From the NCBI GenBank assembly GCA_044375695.1, contig JBILMG010000004.1:1-42893 (forward strand): a stretch of DNA of 42,893 nucleotides. The letters run 5' to 3'. The notes under the pieces are model-generated. The model saw only the letters and a list, made by a program, of their open reading frames with translations. It had not been told where the DNA came from and did no database searches. A program made the translations under genes and the position numbers. Below are positions 6,419 to 16,346 of the stretch, piece by piece (position 1 is the first letter of the stretch; every line of letters starts with the position of its first letter). The DNA is from DATDYW01 sp044375695 (lineage in GTDB: Bacteria; Patescibacteriota; Minisyncoccia; Phycocordibacterales; JAACPR01).

Positions 6419-8734
6419 ATGCCTCCCGAGAACCGTCGGTTCGAGCTCGCGACGACCATGAAGCCCGCCGGCGACCAGCCGACGGCTATTGCCGAACTCG
6501 TGAAGCGGGTGACCCGCGGCGACCGCCACACGACGCTCCTCGGCGCGACCGGTACCGGCAAGACGTTCACGATCGCGAACGTCATCAACCAGATTCAGAA
6601 GCCGACGCTGGTCATCGCGCACAACAAGACGCTGGCCGCGCAGCTGGCGCAGGAGTTCAAGGAGTTCTTCCCGAACAACTCGGTCTCGTACTTCGTCTCC
6701 TACTACGACTTCTACCAGCCGGAAGCGTACGTCTCGGCCTCGGATACCTACATCGAGAAAGAGGCGATGATCAACGAGGAAATCGAGCGCCTGCGCCACG
6801 CGGCCACCCAGGCGCTGCTTACCCGCAAGGACGTCATCGTCGTCGCTTCGGTGTCCTGCATCTACGGCTTGGGATCGCCCGAGGAGTACGAGAAGGTTAA
6901 CTTTAAGATCAAGAAAGGCGCCGCCCTGCCGCGGGGCGAACTGGTGCGCCAGCTCATTCGCGTTCACTACGAGCGCACCAGCGCCGACCTCAAGCCGGGC
7001 CTCGTGCGCGCGGTCGGGCCGGCGGTCGAGGTCATGCCGGTCTCCGAGCGCTACGTCGTGCGCGTCACCTTCGAGGGCGAGCAGATTGCCTCCATTCAAA
7101 AAATCGACGGCATCACGCGCGAGCTGGTCGAGGAAATGGACTACTGCTACTTCTTCCCGGCCAAGCACTTCATCACCGAGAAGGACCAGATCGAGGCCGC
7201 CTGCAAATCGATTGAGCACGAGCTCGGAGAGCGCCTCAAAGAGCTCGAGAAAGAGGGGAAGAACCTCGAGGCCGAGCGCCTCAAGCGCCGCACCCGCTAC
7301 GACATTTCGATGATTCGCGAGGTGGGCTACACCAACGGCATCGAGAACTACTCGCGCCACTTTTCGGGCAAAAACCCGGGCGAGGCGCCGGACACGCTGC
7401 TCTCGTACTTCCCGCGCAAGAAAGACGGCAGCCCCGACTTCCTCACCGTCATCGACGAGTCGCACATGACCGTGCCGCAGATTGGCGGCATGTTCGCCGG
7501 TGACCGCTCGCGCAAGGATAACCTCGTCGATTTCGGCTTCCGCCTGCCGTCCTGCCGCGACAACCGGCCGCTCAAGTTCGATGAGTTCGCCGCGCGCATC
7601 GGCCAGGCTATTTACGTTTCCGCGACGCCGGGCAAGTACGAGCTCGCGCTCGCGACCGACGGCCTCGCCGAGCAGGTGATTCGCCCGACCGGCCTGGTCG
7701 ATCCGATGATCGACATTCGCCCCGTTACCGGCGACGGCAGCTACCCCGGCCAGGTGCCGGACTTCATCGCGTCGGCCGAGGCGGCGATCGAGAAGGGTGG
7801 CCGCGTGCTCGCCACGACCCTCACCAAGAAAATGGCGGAAGACCTCTCCGCCTTCCTCGAGCAGAAGGGCGTACGCGCTAAGTACCTGCACAGCGACGTG
7901 AAAACGATCGAGCGCATCGAGATCCTGACCTCGCTGCGCAAGGGCGAATTCGACATCCTGGTCGGCGTGAACCTTTTGCGTGAAGGTCTCGACCTGCCCG
8001 AGGTGACGCTAATCGGCATTCTGGACGCAGACAAGGAGGGCTTCCTGCGCTCGGAAATGTCGCTCATTCAGACCATTGGCCGCGCCGCGCGCAACGTCGA
8101 CGGCCGCGTCATCCTCTACGCCGACCGCATGACCGGGTCGCTCGATCGCGCCGTGGCCGAAACCACGCGCCGCCGCAACATTCAGCTGGCGTACAACGAG
8201 AAGCACGGCATCACGCCGAAGACCATCCAGAAGGCCATCAAGAGCATCGCCGAGACGATGCGCTCCGAGCACGACAAGGCGCTCGTGGCCGAGCTCGCGG
8301 CTGACCTCGGCGGCAGAAAGCCCACGCGCTCGCTCCTCGAGAAGCTGATTCGCCGCAAGGAGAAAGAGATGAACGCCGCGGCCAAGATGCTCGACTTCGA
8401 GACGGCGGCGCTCCTGCGCGACGAGATTGCCGCGCTCGAGGCCATGGCCGAAAAGGGTGCCGAATCTGACGAGGCGCGCGCGGCGCTGGTCACGGCCGAC
8501 GGCGCCGGGTCTATGGCCAAGAAGGGCAAGACCCTCCAGGCCGCGAAGCAGAAGAAGGCTCGCGCCAAAGAGAAGACGCTCGAGGAGGCGGTGCCGCTTG
8601 CCGGGCGCCTGGCCAAGGGACGCGGCTGGGCCGCCAACAAGCTCGCCGCCAAGGTTCGCGCGAGCGACCCGTCCCGTGTCGTCATTAACCCAAAGGCGCC
8701 GAAGGTAGAGCTGCGGAAGGGGAAGCGGCGCTAG
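6419..8734 (+). CDS. uvrB: Excinuclease ABC subunit B (UvrB)
   Basis: A 771-residue DNA-damage verification helicase that receives DNA from UvrA and recruits UvrC. Visible: Walker A GATGTGKT (residues 42-49), the beta-hairpin region SYYDFYQPEAYV (about 90-102), Walker B-type IDESH, helicase motif VI QTIGRAARN (about 550) and the UvrC-binding UVR helices (RRKEKEMNAAAKMLDFETAA, about 640-665). After these a Lys/Ala-rich tail of roughly 80 residues ends in RKGKRR; E. coli UvrB (673 aa) lacks it. The ATG at 6419 is preferred over an upstream TTG because it gives the normal N-terminus and because TAACCT (6406-6411) lies 7 bp before it, a leaderless arrangement. Confidence 0.97.
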   Translation: MPPENRRFELATTMKPAGDQPTAIAELVKRVTRGDRHTTLLGATGTGKTFTIANVINQIQKPTLVIAHNKTLAAQLAQEFKEFFPNNSVSYFVSYYDFYQPEAYVSASDTYIEKEAMINEEIERLRHAATQALLTRKDVIVVASVSCIYGLGSPEEYEKVNFKIKKGAALPRGELVRQLIRVHYERTSADLKPGLVRAVGPAVEVMPVSERYVVRVTFEGEQIASIQKIDGITRELVEEMDYCYFFPAKHFITEKDQIEAACKSIEHELGERLKELEKEGKNLEAERLKRRTRYDISMIREVGYTNGIENYSRHFSGKNPGEAPDTLLSYFPRKKDGSPDFLTVIDESHMTVPQIGGMFAGDRSRKDNLVDFGFRLPSCRDNRPLKFDEFAARIGQAIYVSATPGKYELALATDGLAEQVIRPTGLVDPMIDIRPVTGDGSYPGQVPDFIASAEAAIEKGGRVLATTLTKKMAEDLSAFLEQKGVRAKYLHSDVKTIERIEILTSLRKGEFDILVGVNLLREGLDLPEVTLIGILDADKEGFLRSEMSLIQTIGRAARNVDGRVILYADRMTGSLDRAVAETTRRRNIQLAYNEKHGITPKTIQKAIKSIAETMRSEHDKALVAELAADLGGRKPTRSLLEKLIRRKEKEMNAAAKMLDFETAALLRDEIAALEAMAEKGAESDEARAALVTADGAGSMAKKGKTLQAAKQKKARAKEKTLEEAVPLAGRLAKGRGWAANKLAAKVRASDPSRVVINPKAPKVELRKGKRR

Positions 8735-8755
8735 GTCTGGCCTCTTGAGGAGAGC

Positions 8756-9316
8756 GTGAATACGTGTTTGTCTCTTTTTGTGAAGGGATCTTTGACCTAC
8801 CTCGATGACGACGTCATCGAGACGAACACTAAATTAGTGACGGATCGCCTCAGGTTTCGCCGCGCGGAGCCCGCGCTGCGTTTCTGGGTCGATATCAACA
8901 CCGGCTCTCCGGAATCGGACGGCCGGCTTATTCTGGCGCTGCTCGCTACGGTTAGGGGCGCCTGCGCCGTTTCGCTGTGGAAGGCTCCGTCGCCCGCAGA
9001 TTCGAGCGAGAAAGACGTTGGCGGCGTCGAGATTTCTGGGCTCATCGATCACGTAGCCAAGAGCTTCTCAACACCTCCATCGTGCCTCCTCGTTCCGGCT
9101 AGCCTTGTCCCCAACGCTTCGGAAGACCACCTGTCTTACGCGGCTAGGACGCTCGGTTTCCCGCAGCGTTTCTCGGTGACGTGTCCTGAAAACGTGCGCG
9201 CGGACGAATCGTGCCCTCGGCACATATTCGATGGATCTGCCGCGGCTGCCGTGGCATCCGTGGCCTCGTTCGTGGCTACCATGAGCGCGATTGCGCCAGC
9301 TCCCAGCAGCCGTTAA
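8756..9316 (+). CDS. Hypothetical protein downstream of uvrB
   Basis: A 186-residue soluble protein I do not recognise. It has an N-terminal alpha/beta-like pattern and an Ala/Ser-rich C-terminal segment (about 163-180) that might be a weak membrane helix. Notably it has the clearest Shine-Dalgarno sequence in the window (GAGGAG, about 4 nt before the GTG at 8756). It starts 21 bp after the uvrB stop, so it is probably the distal gene of a uvrB transcript. The stop codon lies in the loop of its own terminator. Confidence 0.65.
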   Translation: MNTCLSLFVKGSLTYLDDDVIETNTKLVTDRLRFRRAEPALRFWVDINTGSPESDGRLILALLATVRGACAVSLWKAPSPADSSEKDVGGVEISGLIDHVAKSFSTPPSCLLVPASLVPNASEDHLSYAARTLGFPQRFSVTCPENVRADESCPRHIFDGSAAAAVASVASFVATMSAIAPAPSSR

Positions 9317-9332
9317 GGCTGCTTTTCTTTTT
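9305..9332 (+). terminator. Intrinsic terminator overlapping a stop codon
   Basis: AGCAGCC-gttaa-GGCTGCT then TTTCTTTTT. The TAA stop of the preceding gene lies in the loop. Confidence 0.85.
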
Positions 9333-9373
9333 CGCGTGCAGCGCCTCGCGTCTGAGAGAGCGGGGAAGCCTCC

Positions 9374-9403
9374 TTGCGTCAGGGGGCGTTTTACCGCTAG
9401 ATT
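9374..9403 (+). promoter_or_regulatory. Candidate promoter TTGCGT-N18-TAGATT
   Basis: TTGCGT (9374-9379) and TAGATT (9398-9403) precede an A-rich leader of about 65 nt before the P-loop kinase gene at 9476. Confidence 0.4.
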
Positions 9404-9475
9404 CAGGGCAAGTTCTTGGAAAAATCGTTTCCAATCAAAAAATAAGACAGCAAAAACAAACAGCAATCAGAATCA

Positions 9476-10228
9476 ATGAAAATTCCGCACCAAACGCACG
9501 TAGTCGTGTGGGGGCTTCCTTCCTGCGGGAAGGATTTCCTCTCCCACCTCATGCAGCAGCACCTTCGCCACGTTCACATCTTCGGCATGGGCGACGAGTT
9601 CCGGGCAGTCAAAAACCAGCCTGGAACCTTCGACTCGGAGGTCGAGAAATTCGTGCTCGAAGACATGCCGAAAGGAGAGCTCGCGCCGATTCACGTCTAT
9701 CAGCCGGTGTTCGACGCCGCCTGGCAACGTCAGCGCGAAGAGATCCGCGCCGCGCGGCTCAACGTCTTCAACGGCGTCGTGCGCACAGAAGAGCAGTGGA
9801 AGTACTTCCGCGGCCGCCTCTGCGAGGACACCGACCACACCCACCGGGTGATCGTCGTGTGGCTGGATCGTCCAGAAGAAATCTGCCTCGACCTGTGGCG
9901 TGAGCGCTTGGCCCAAAGCCGAGAAGTTCGCCCAGACGATGCGGCCGGCCAAGCGGTCTTCCACGATCGGGTGAGCCGCGCGGTAAGGCACTGGGAGCCT
10001 ATCTGCCGACACCTGCAGAACGGTAGCTCAGCCGACTTCATTCGCTTCCAGGTTCCTGGAAAGCGCATGGAAGGCGGCTTCGAAAACTTGCTCAGAGCCC
10101 TCGAACTCGAAGTTCCCCGGCCTAGCTACGAGTCGGGCGTTCGCGTCCCGACGCACGATCTCCTGCGGGTGCACGCCGTTCCCAACGCGGGACCGGAGCG
10201 CCTCCGCCTCCAAGTCTGCGCGGCCTAG
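9476..10228 (+). CDS. P-loop kinase-like protein of unknown specificity
   Basis: A 250-residue protein opening with a beta strand and Walker A (VVVWGLPSCGKDFLS, residues 9-23), the GxxxxGK(D/S/T) form found in nucleotide and shikimate kinase-like folds. A second strand rich in aliphatics, VIVVWLDRPEEICLDL (about 123-138), followed by an Arg-rich segment (WRERLAQSREVRPDD), looks like the lid/LID-base region of adenylate/dephospho-CoA-kinase relatives. I cannot assign a substrate. It has its own promoter-like sequence and terminator, hence is monocistronic. The ATG lies in an A-rich leader without a Shine-Dalgarno sequence. Confidence 0.7.
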   Translation: MKIPHQTHVVVWGLPSCGKDFLSHLMQQHLRHVHIFGMGDEFRAVKNQPGTFDSEVEKFVLEDMPKGELAPIHVYQPVFDAAWQRQREEIRAARLNVFNGVVRTEEQWKYFRGRLCEDTDHTHRVIVVWLDRPEEICLDLWRERLAQSREVRPDDAAGQAVFHDRVSRAVRHWEPICRHLQNGSSADFIRFQVPGKRMEGGFENLLRALELEVPRPSYESGVRVPTHDLLRVHAVPNAGPERLRLQVCAA

Positions 10229-10237
10229 CCGCCGCCC

Positions 10238-10270
10238 GCCGCCCGGTTCCAACCGGCGGCTTTTCTTTTT
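10238..10270 (+). terminator. Intrinsic terminator
   Basis: GCCGCCCGGTT-cc-AACCGGCGGC (one bulged C) then TTTTCTTTTT, after the P-loop kinase gene. Confidence 0.87.
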
Positions 10271-10310
10271 GACAAAATATAAAAAGTATGTTTGGCTACA
10301 TAAGCCCCCC

Positions 10311-10454
10311 ATGAAAAAGATCCTTACATACACGTTCTTGGCCCTCGCCGCCCTGACTCTCTCGTCCTGCGCTTCCAAAACCGAAGCCCGCTCCGGGTAC
10401 GCGCCGCTAACCCCGACACCCGCCCTCGGCAACTACTGCGGAGGCGACCGGTAA
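10311..10454 (+). CDS. Small putative lipoprotein (47 aa)
   Basis: The peptide begins MKKILTYTFLALAALTLSSC: a lysine-rich n-region, a hydrophobic core and a lipobox LSSC ending at Cys20, so the mature product would be a 28-residue lipid-anchored peptide. A frame extension to a TTG at 10269 exists but the ATG gives the classic signal. A TTGACA element (10269-10274) lies upstream and a terminator lies 23 bp after the TAA, so it is a complete small transcription unit. No function can be assigned; lysis-type lipopeptides look similar, but that would be speculation. Confidence 0.62.
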   Translation: MKKILTYTFLALAALTLSSCASKTEARSGYAPLTPTPALGNYCGGDR

Positions 10455-10476
10455 ATCATTTGCCCCGCGTCAGGTA

Positions 10477-10503
10477 CCCGACCAAAAGTCGGGTTTTCTT
10501 TTT
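10477..10503 (+). terminator. Intrinsic terminator
   Basis: CCCGAC-caaaa-GTCGGG followed by TTTTCTTTTT, between the small lipoprotein gene and uvrA. Confidence 0.87.
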
Positions 10504-10549
10504 CCCCGCCTTCCGCTGCCCGCGGCCACGTGTTACCCTCTCCGACGTT

Positions 10550-13168
<2,619 letters not shown>

Positions 13169-13215
13169 CCCGGGAGATTGACGCCGGCACTCGTCGCTGG
13201 CAGCCTTCGCCCCGT

Positions 13216-13605
13216 ATGAGCGAACCTTATCAAAATACTGTTTGGGTAGCGGGCGCCTTCACCGCGTCGAACCTGCCCAACGACGCAGTGCTGGCGCGAA
13301 CCGAGGTGCCGGTCGCGGCGGCCATGTCCTACCTCGGCATGCGCGCGGCGCGGCGCGGCGGCTCCGTGCGCCTCTTCCGTCCAGGAGACGCGGCCGTGGC
13401 CGTATCTCTAGGCATCGAGCTGGGCGCCGAAACCGAGACTCCCCAGACGCGCGAACCCGAAGCCTCCTTCGGCGATCTGATCATGGTCTTCGGAGAAGGC
13501 GCCTCGGGCGAAGCCGGGCCGCCCGTGTCCTACTTTCGTGTGCTGCGAGCGCGATTCATCGCCCTCGGGTCTGACGGCAAGCGTATCGCCTGCGTAGACG
13601 CCTGA
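13216..13605 (+). CDS. Hypothetical protein (129 aa)
   Basis: A small, acidic, soluble protein starting MSEPYQNTVWVAG. The pattern of short beta strands (VAAAMSYLGMRAARRGGSVR, then AAVAVSLGIELG) gives no recognisable motif. It follows uvrA by 48 bp with no terminator between, so it may be cotranscribed with uvrA, and it ends at a strong terminator. No Shine-Dalgarno sequence. I cannot propose a function. Confidence 0.6.
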   Translation: MSEPYQNTVWVAGAFTASNLPNDAVLARTEVPVAAAMSYLGMRAARRGGSVRLFRPGDAAVAVSLGIELGAETETPQTREPEASFGDLIMVFGEGASGEAGPPVSYFRVLRARFIALGSDGKRIACVDA

Positions 13606-13632
13606 GCCGCCGCTTCGGCGGCTTTTCTTTTT
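13606..13632 (+). terminator. Intrinsic terminator
   Basis: GCCGCC-gcttc-GGCGGC then TTTTCTTTTT, directly after the TGA of the preceding gene. Confidence 0.88.
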
Positions 13633-13733
13633 GCGGCAAAAATATCTAGACCCAAAGCGAACCTAGTCGCTTGCCACCCGTCGTCGTCAGGCGGTAGGCT
13701 TAGCTCCGTTAAGCTCCACCAAACAAAAAAACG

Positions 13734-14288
13734 ATGAAAAGAATGCTAACCAACAAGAAGCGCGCGATCGCTCTGGTAGGCGCAGCTGTCGGGGTTCTGA
13801 TCCTGACGGCGTACCTGCCGGTTGTGGCCGCTGCGCTCAATCTGGCCGCGCTCGCGTGGCTAATCTGGATGAGGCTGGAAAACCTGATTGCCGTGCGCTC
13901 CATGCGAAACGGCAAGCTGCCGGCCTTCGTGAACGGTAAGCTGCCGCTGCTCGCGGCCACCCTTGCGGCCGCGTGGCTCCTGGGAGCGAGCGCGCTGTCT
14001 TACCTTGGCGGCGCCTACTCCCTGAATCTCGAAGAGCTCCTGCTCGGCGAAGTATTCGGATCGGAGGCAATCGGCTTCCTGCTCGGCGCGGCGTTCATGG
14101 CGGCATCCGCTTCGGCGCCGTTCGTGATCCTGGCCGCCCACGAGGCAATCTACTGGGAAAGGAACCCCTGGAAGAACTCGGGGCCACCCTCGGACCCTCC
14201 GGCGCCAACCTTCGGCCCGTTCCCGCCAACCGGTCTGCTGCCGGCTCCGCTCGCCGCCTCTGCCGAGCCCGCGTTCTCGCTCGCCTGA
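13734..14288 (+). CDS. Hypothetical membrane protein with Pro-rich C-terminus
   Basis: A 184-residue protein. Hydrophobic segments at about residues 11-30, 32-48, 70-90 and 108-132 suggest four TM helices. The last 45 residues are soluble and rich in Pro, Gly and Ala (PPSDPPAPTFGPFPPTG). I know no family. It forms a single-gene unit ending in a terminator and is convergent with a small minus-strand membrane gene. No Shine-Dalgarno sequence precedes the ATG. Confidence 0.65.
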   Translation: MKRMLTNKKRAIALVGAAVGVLILTAYLPVVAAALNLAALAWLIWMRLENLIAVRSMRNGKLPAFVNGKLPLLAATLAAAWLLGASALSYLGGAYSLNLEELLLGEVFGSEAIGFLLGAAFMAASASAPFVILAAHEAIYWERNPWKNSGPPSDPPAPTFGPFPPTGLLPAPLAASAEPAFSLA

Positions 14289-14299
14289 AAAGGCTGTTC

Positions 14300-14327
14300 G
14301 CCCGCGCGTCGCGCGGGCTTTTCTTTT
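14300..14327 (+). terminator. Intrinsic terminator (plus strand)
   Basis: GCCCGCGC-gtc-GCGCGGGC then TTTTCTTTT. Confidence 0.87.
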
Positions 14328-14330
14328 GCC

Positions 14331-14361
14331 AAAAAGAAAAGCCGCCACAGAACGTGGCGGC
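14331..14361 (-). terminator. Intrinsic terminator (minus strand)
   Basis: On the minus strand GCCGCCAC-gttct-GTGGCGGC is followed by TTTTCTTTTT. It ends the gene at 14379-14576. With 14300-14327 it forms a tail-to-tail pair of separate terminators. Confidence 0.87.
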
Positions 14362-14378
14362 GGCCGGCAAACCTTTTC

Positions 14379-14576
14379 TCAGGGGCCGACAAAAAGCAGG
14401 ATAAGCATCAGCGACCCCAGGCTCGTTCCGCCTACGGCGACGAGCGTCTGTTCTGGAGATAGCCCGCAAGATTGCGCCACAAAGAATGTTGCCGGCGCGA
14501 CGATGACCGGTATGGCCGCTACGGCAATTTTGGTTAAGAGCGTAGAGGCGGAGGGCAGGGAGAGGATATTTTTCAT
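14379..14576 (-). CDS. Small two-TM membrane protein (65 aa)
   Basis: The peptide has two hydrophobic segments (about residues 14-33, KIAVAAIPVIVAPATFFVAQ, and 44-63) and no recognisable motif. On the minus strand TTGACA (plus coordinates 14634-14639) followed about 17-18 bp later by an AATATT-like -10 box gives a good promoter with a leader of roughly 35 nt. A strong terminator follows the stop. Complete expression signals argue that this is a real gene despite its size. Confidence 0.6.
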   Translation of the reverse strand: MKNILSLPSASTLLTKIAVAAIPVIVAPATFFVAQSCGLSPEQTLVAVGGTSLGSLMLILLFVGP

Positions 14577-14676
14577 GATGGTTTTGAAGGGCTTTGTGGC
14601 ACCTTTTTAAATATTTCTTCATAAAATTACATGTGTCAAATATAAAGAAAACGCGCCGGTCTGGCGCGGTTTAGGA

Positions 14677-15036
14677 CTACGTCTCCCTTATCTCGGCGAC
14701 AATGTCGGCGGCCGCGGCTCCGTGCAGCTGGGAGGAGAGCGGGCCCACGGCTCCTTCGCGGTAATGATTGACGAGTCGCCGCAGCAGAATTCGCTGCAGG
14801 AAAAGCGGCAGAAACCAGTACGTGCGCGTGGCGGGTCGCCCGCGCAGGCGGAACCGCCCGCTTTCCCCAAAGGCGCGCGCCACCACTTCGAATAGGATGT
14901 AGCCGGAGAAGAGCAGGAGCGCGACAATTTGAGTCGCCTTTGGGACGCCTAGCCACGCGGTGGATACGAGAGACAGGCAGAGGTACAGGAAAGACAGGGT
15001 GTAGAGAGAGTCTCGAATTTTTATTTTTTTGAGGAT
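14677..15036 (-). CDS. Hypothetical membrane protein with unclear, non-canonical start
   Basis: The frame ending at 14677 codes for a convincing membrane protein: after LKKIKIRDSLYTLSFL come two hydrophobic segments, then an Arg-rich soluble tail ending DIVAEIRET. However, the first ordinary start in this frame (GTG at 14884-14886) would delete both TM segments. Upstream the frame offers only ATC (15034-15036), ATA and ATT codons. I place the start at ATC because it gives M-LKKIKIRDS and because a promoter on this strand (TTGACA at 15072-15077, CAATAT at 15049-15054) would start RNA a few bases earlier. The alternative is a TTG at 15041-15043 in a neighbouring frame plus a frameshift near 15000. 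Confidence 0.5.
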   Translation of the reverse strand: MLKKIKIRDSLYTLSFLYLCLSLVSTAWLGVPKATQIVALLLFSGYILFEVVARAFGESGRFRLRGRPATRTYWFLPLFLQRILLRRLVNHYREGAVGPLSSQLHGAAAADIVAEIRET

Positions 15037-15047
15037 CTGACAATTTT

Positions 15048-15081
15048 GATATTGATATTACAAAAGCGAGGTGTCAATATC
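15048..15081. promoter_or_regulatory. Overlapping divergent promoters within an inverted repeat
   Basis: GATATTGA (15048-15055) and TCAATATC (15074-15081) are a perfect 8-bp inverted repeat. Plus strand: TTGATA (15052-15057), N17, CAATAT (15075-15080), then 6 bp to the uvrC GTG. Minus strand: TTGACA (15072-15077), N17, CAATAT (15049-15054). The -10 of each promoter overlaps the -35 of the other, so they should exclude each other. Confidence 0.6.
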
Positions 15082-15086
15082 TCCGC

Positions 15087-16325
15087 GTGACCCTCGAGGC
15101 CCTCAAGAAGCTCAACCTGCCGGACGTGCCAGGCGTCTACTTTTTCAAGCTGGGCAAAGAGATTCTCTACATCGGTAAGGCTACCTCGCTCAAAGACCGC
15201 GTCCGCAGCTACTTCGGCGCTGACCTAATCGCGACCCGCGGCCCAAAAATCGTCGACATGGTCACGCGCGCCGACGGCGTCGAGTGGCAGGAGTGCCGCT
15301 CGGTGCTCGAGGCGCTGGTGCTCGAGGCTGCGCTCATCCGGAAGCACCAGCCCAAGGCGAACACCGACGAGAAGGACGACAAGAGCTACTACTTCGTCTG
15401 CCTGACGGCCGAAGAGTACCCGGCGGTCGAGCTGGTGCGCGGCCGCACGCTCGAGTTCCTAAAATCCGCTGAGGCTAAGAAATTCAAGAGCGTCTTTGGC
15501 CCGTTCCCGCACGGCGGCCAGCTCAAGGAAGCGCTCGGCATCGTGCGAAAAATTTTTCCGTACCGCGACCTCAAGTGTCGGCCGCCGCAGGCGCGCCCGT
15601 GCTTCTCGTACCAGATTGGCCTCTGCCCCGGCTGCTGCATTGGGAAAATCACCCCGGCTGAGTACGCGAAGACCACCCGTCGTCTGTCGCTGCTCCTCGA
15701 CGGCAAGATCGGCGCGCTCGAGCGCGACCTCGAGCGTGCCATGGCCTCCGAAGCCAAGGCGCGTCGCTTCGAGGTCGCCGAAGTGATCAAGCGGCAGCTC
15801 TTCTCGCTGCGGCACATTCGCGACGCGTCCCTGGTGAAGGCCGATGAGCTCGCCCCGGCCGGATTTCGCATCGAGGCGTACGACGTGGCGCACTACGCTG
15901 GCGAGAATGCCGTCGGCGTCATGGCCGTGCTCGAGGACAGCTGGCCCAAAAAAGCCGCCTACAGAACCTTTACCCTTCGGGGAAAGCACCGCGGCGACGA
16001 TCTTTCGGCGCTGCGCGAGCTCCTGGAACGTCGCCTGGGCCACCCCGAGTGGGGCGTGCCCGGCCTCGTAGTCGCCGACGGCAACCTGCAGCGAGAGCTG
16101 GCGGAAGAGTTCTTCCGCGCGTCTGGCGTCGCCGCCCCGGTTACCTCCATCGTTAAGGACGACCGCCACCGCGCGGCGCGAATCGACGGGCCCGCCGAAG
16201 AGATCAAGAAGTACCGCCGGGAGATTCTCCTGGCTAACAGCGAGGCTCACCGCTTCGCCGTAGCCACGCTGCGCGCCAAAGCCCGAAAGCAGGCGACGGG
16301 GAAAACGCGCCGCCGCATTGCCTAA
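15087..16325 (+). CDS. uvrC: Excinuclease ABC subunit C (UvrC), short form
   Basis: A 412-residue dual-incision nuclease. The N-terminal GIY-YIG domain shows as GVYFFKLGKEILYIGKA, with Arg in DRVRSYF; a Cys cluster follows (LCPGCCIGKI), then the UVR motif region (about 205-235). The RNase H-like second nuclease shows YDVAH (about 276), DDLSALRELL, VVADGNLQ and EAHRFAV, keeping the Asp/Asp/His set. The protein stops right after this domain, so the C-terminal (HhH)2 DNA-binding region of standard UvrC (about 600 residues) is absent. The GTG start is fixed by CAATAT 6 bp upstream. Confidence 0.94.
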   Translation: MTLEALKKLNLPDVPGVYFFKLGKEILYIGKATSLKDRVRSYFGADLIATRGPKIVDMVTRADGVEWQECRSVLEALVLEAALIRKHQPKANTDEKDDKSYYFVCLTAEEYPAVELVRGRTLEFLKSAEAKKFKSVFGPFPHGGQLKEALGIVRKIFPYRDLKCRPPQARPCFSYQIGLCPGCCIGKITPAEYAKTTRRLSLLLDGKIGALERDLERAMASEAKARRFEVAEVIKRQLFSLRHIRDASLVKADELAPAGFRIEAYDVAHYAGENAVGVMAVLEDSWPKKAAYRTFTLRGKHRGDDLSALRELLERRLGHPEWGVPGLVVADGNLQRELAEEFFRASGVAAPVTSIVKDDRHRAARIDGPAEEIKKYRREILLANSEAHRFAVATLRAKARKQATGKTRRRIA

Positions 16326-16334
16326 CCGGCGGTA

Positions 16335-16340
16335 TAGAAT
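16335..16340 (+). promoter_or_regulatory. -10 box TAGAAT before the ddl-like gene
   Basis: TAGAAT ends 6 bp before the GTG at 16347; leaderless geometry. It lies 10 bp after the uvrC stop, so the gene can be transcribed independently of uvrC. Confidence 0.55.
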
Positions 16341-16346
16341 AGGCGC

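Noticed and set aside
6413..7891. Long open frame on the minus strand opposite uvrB
   Set aside because: High-GC coding DNA keeps the antisense frame open; the translation is Arg/Glu/Leu/Val-rich without family features, and uvrB on the other strand is certain.
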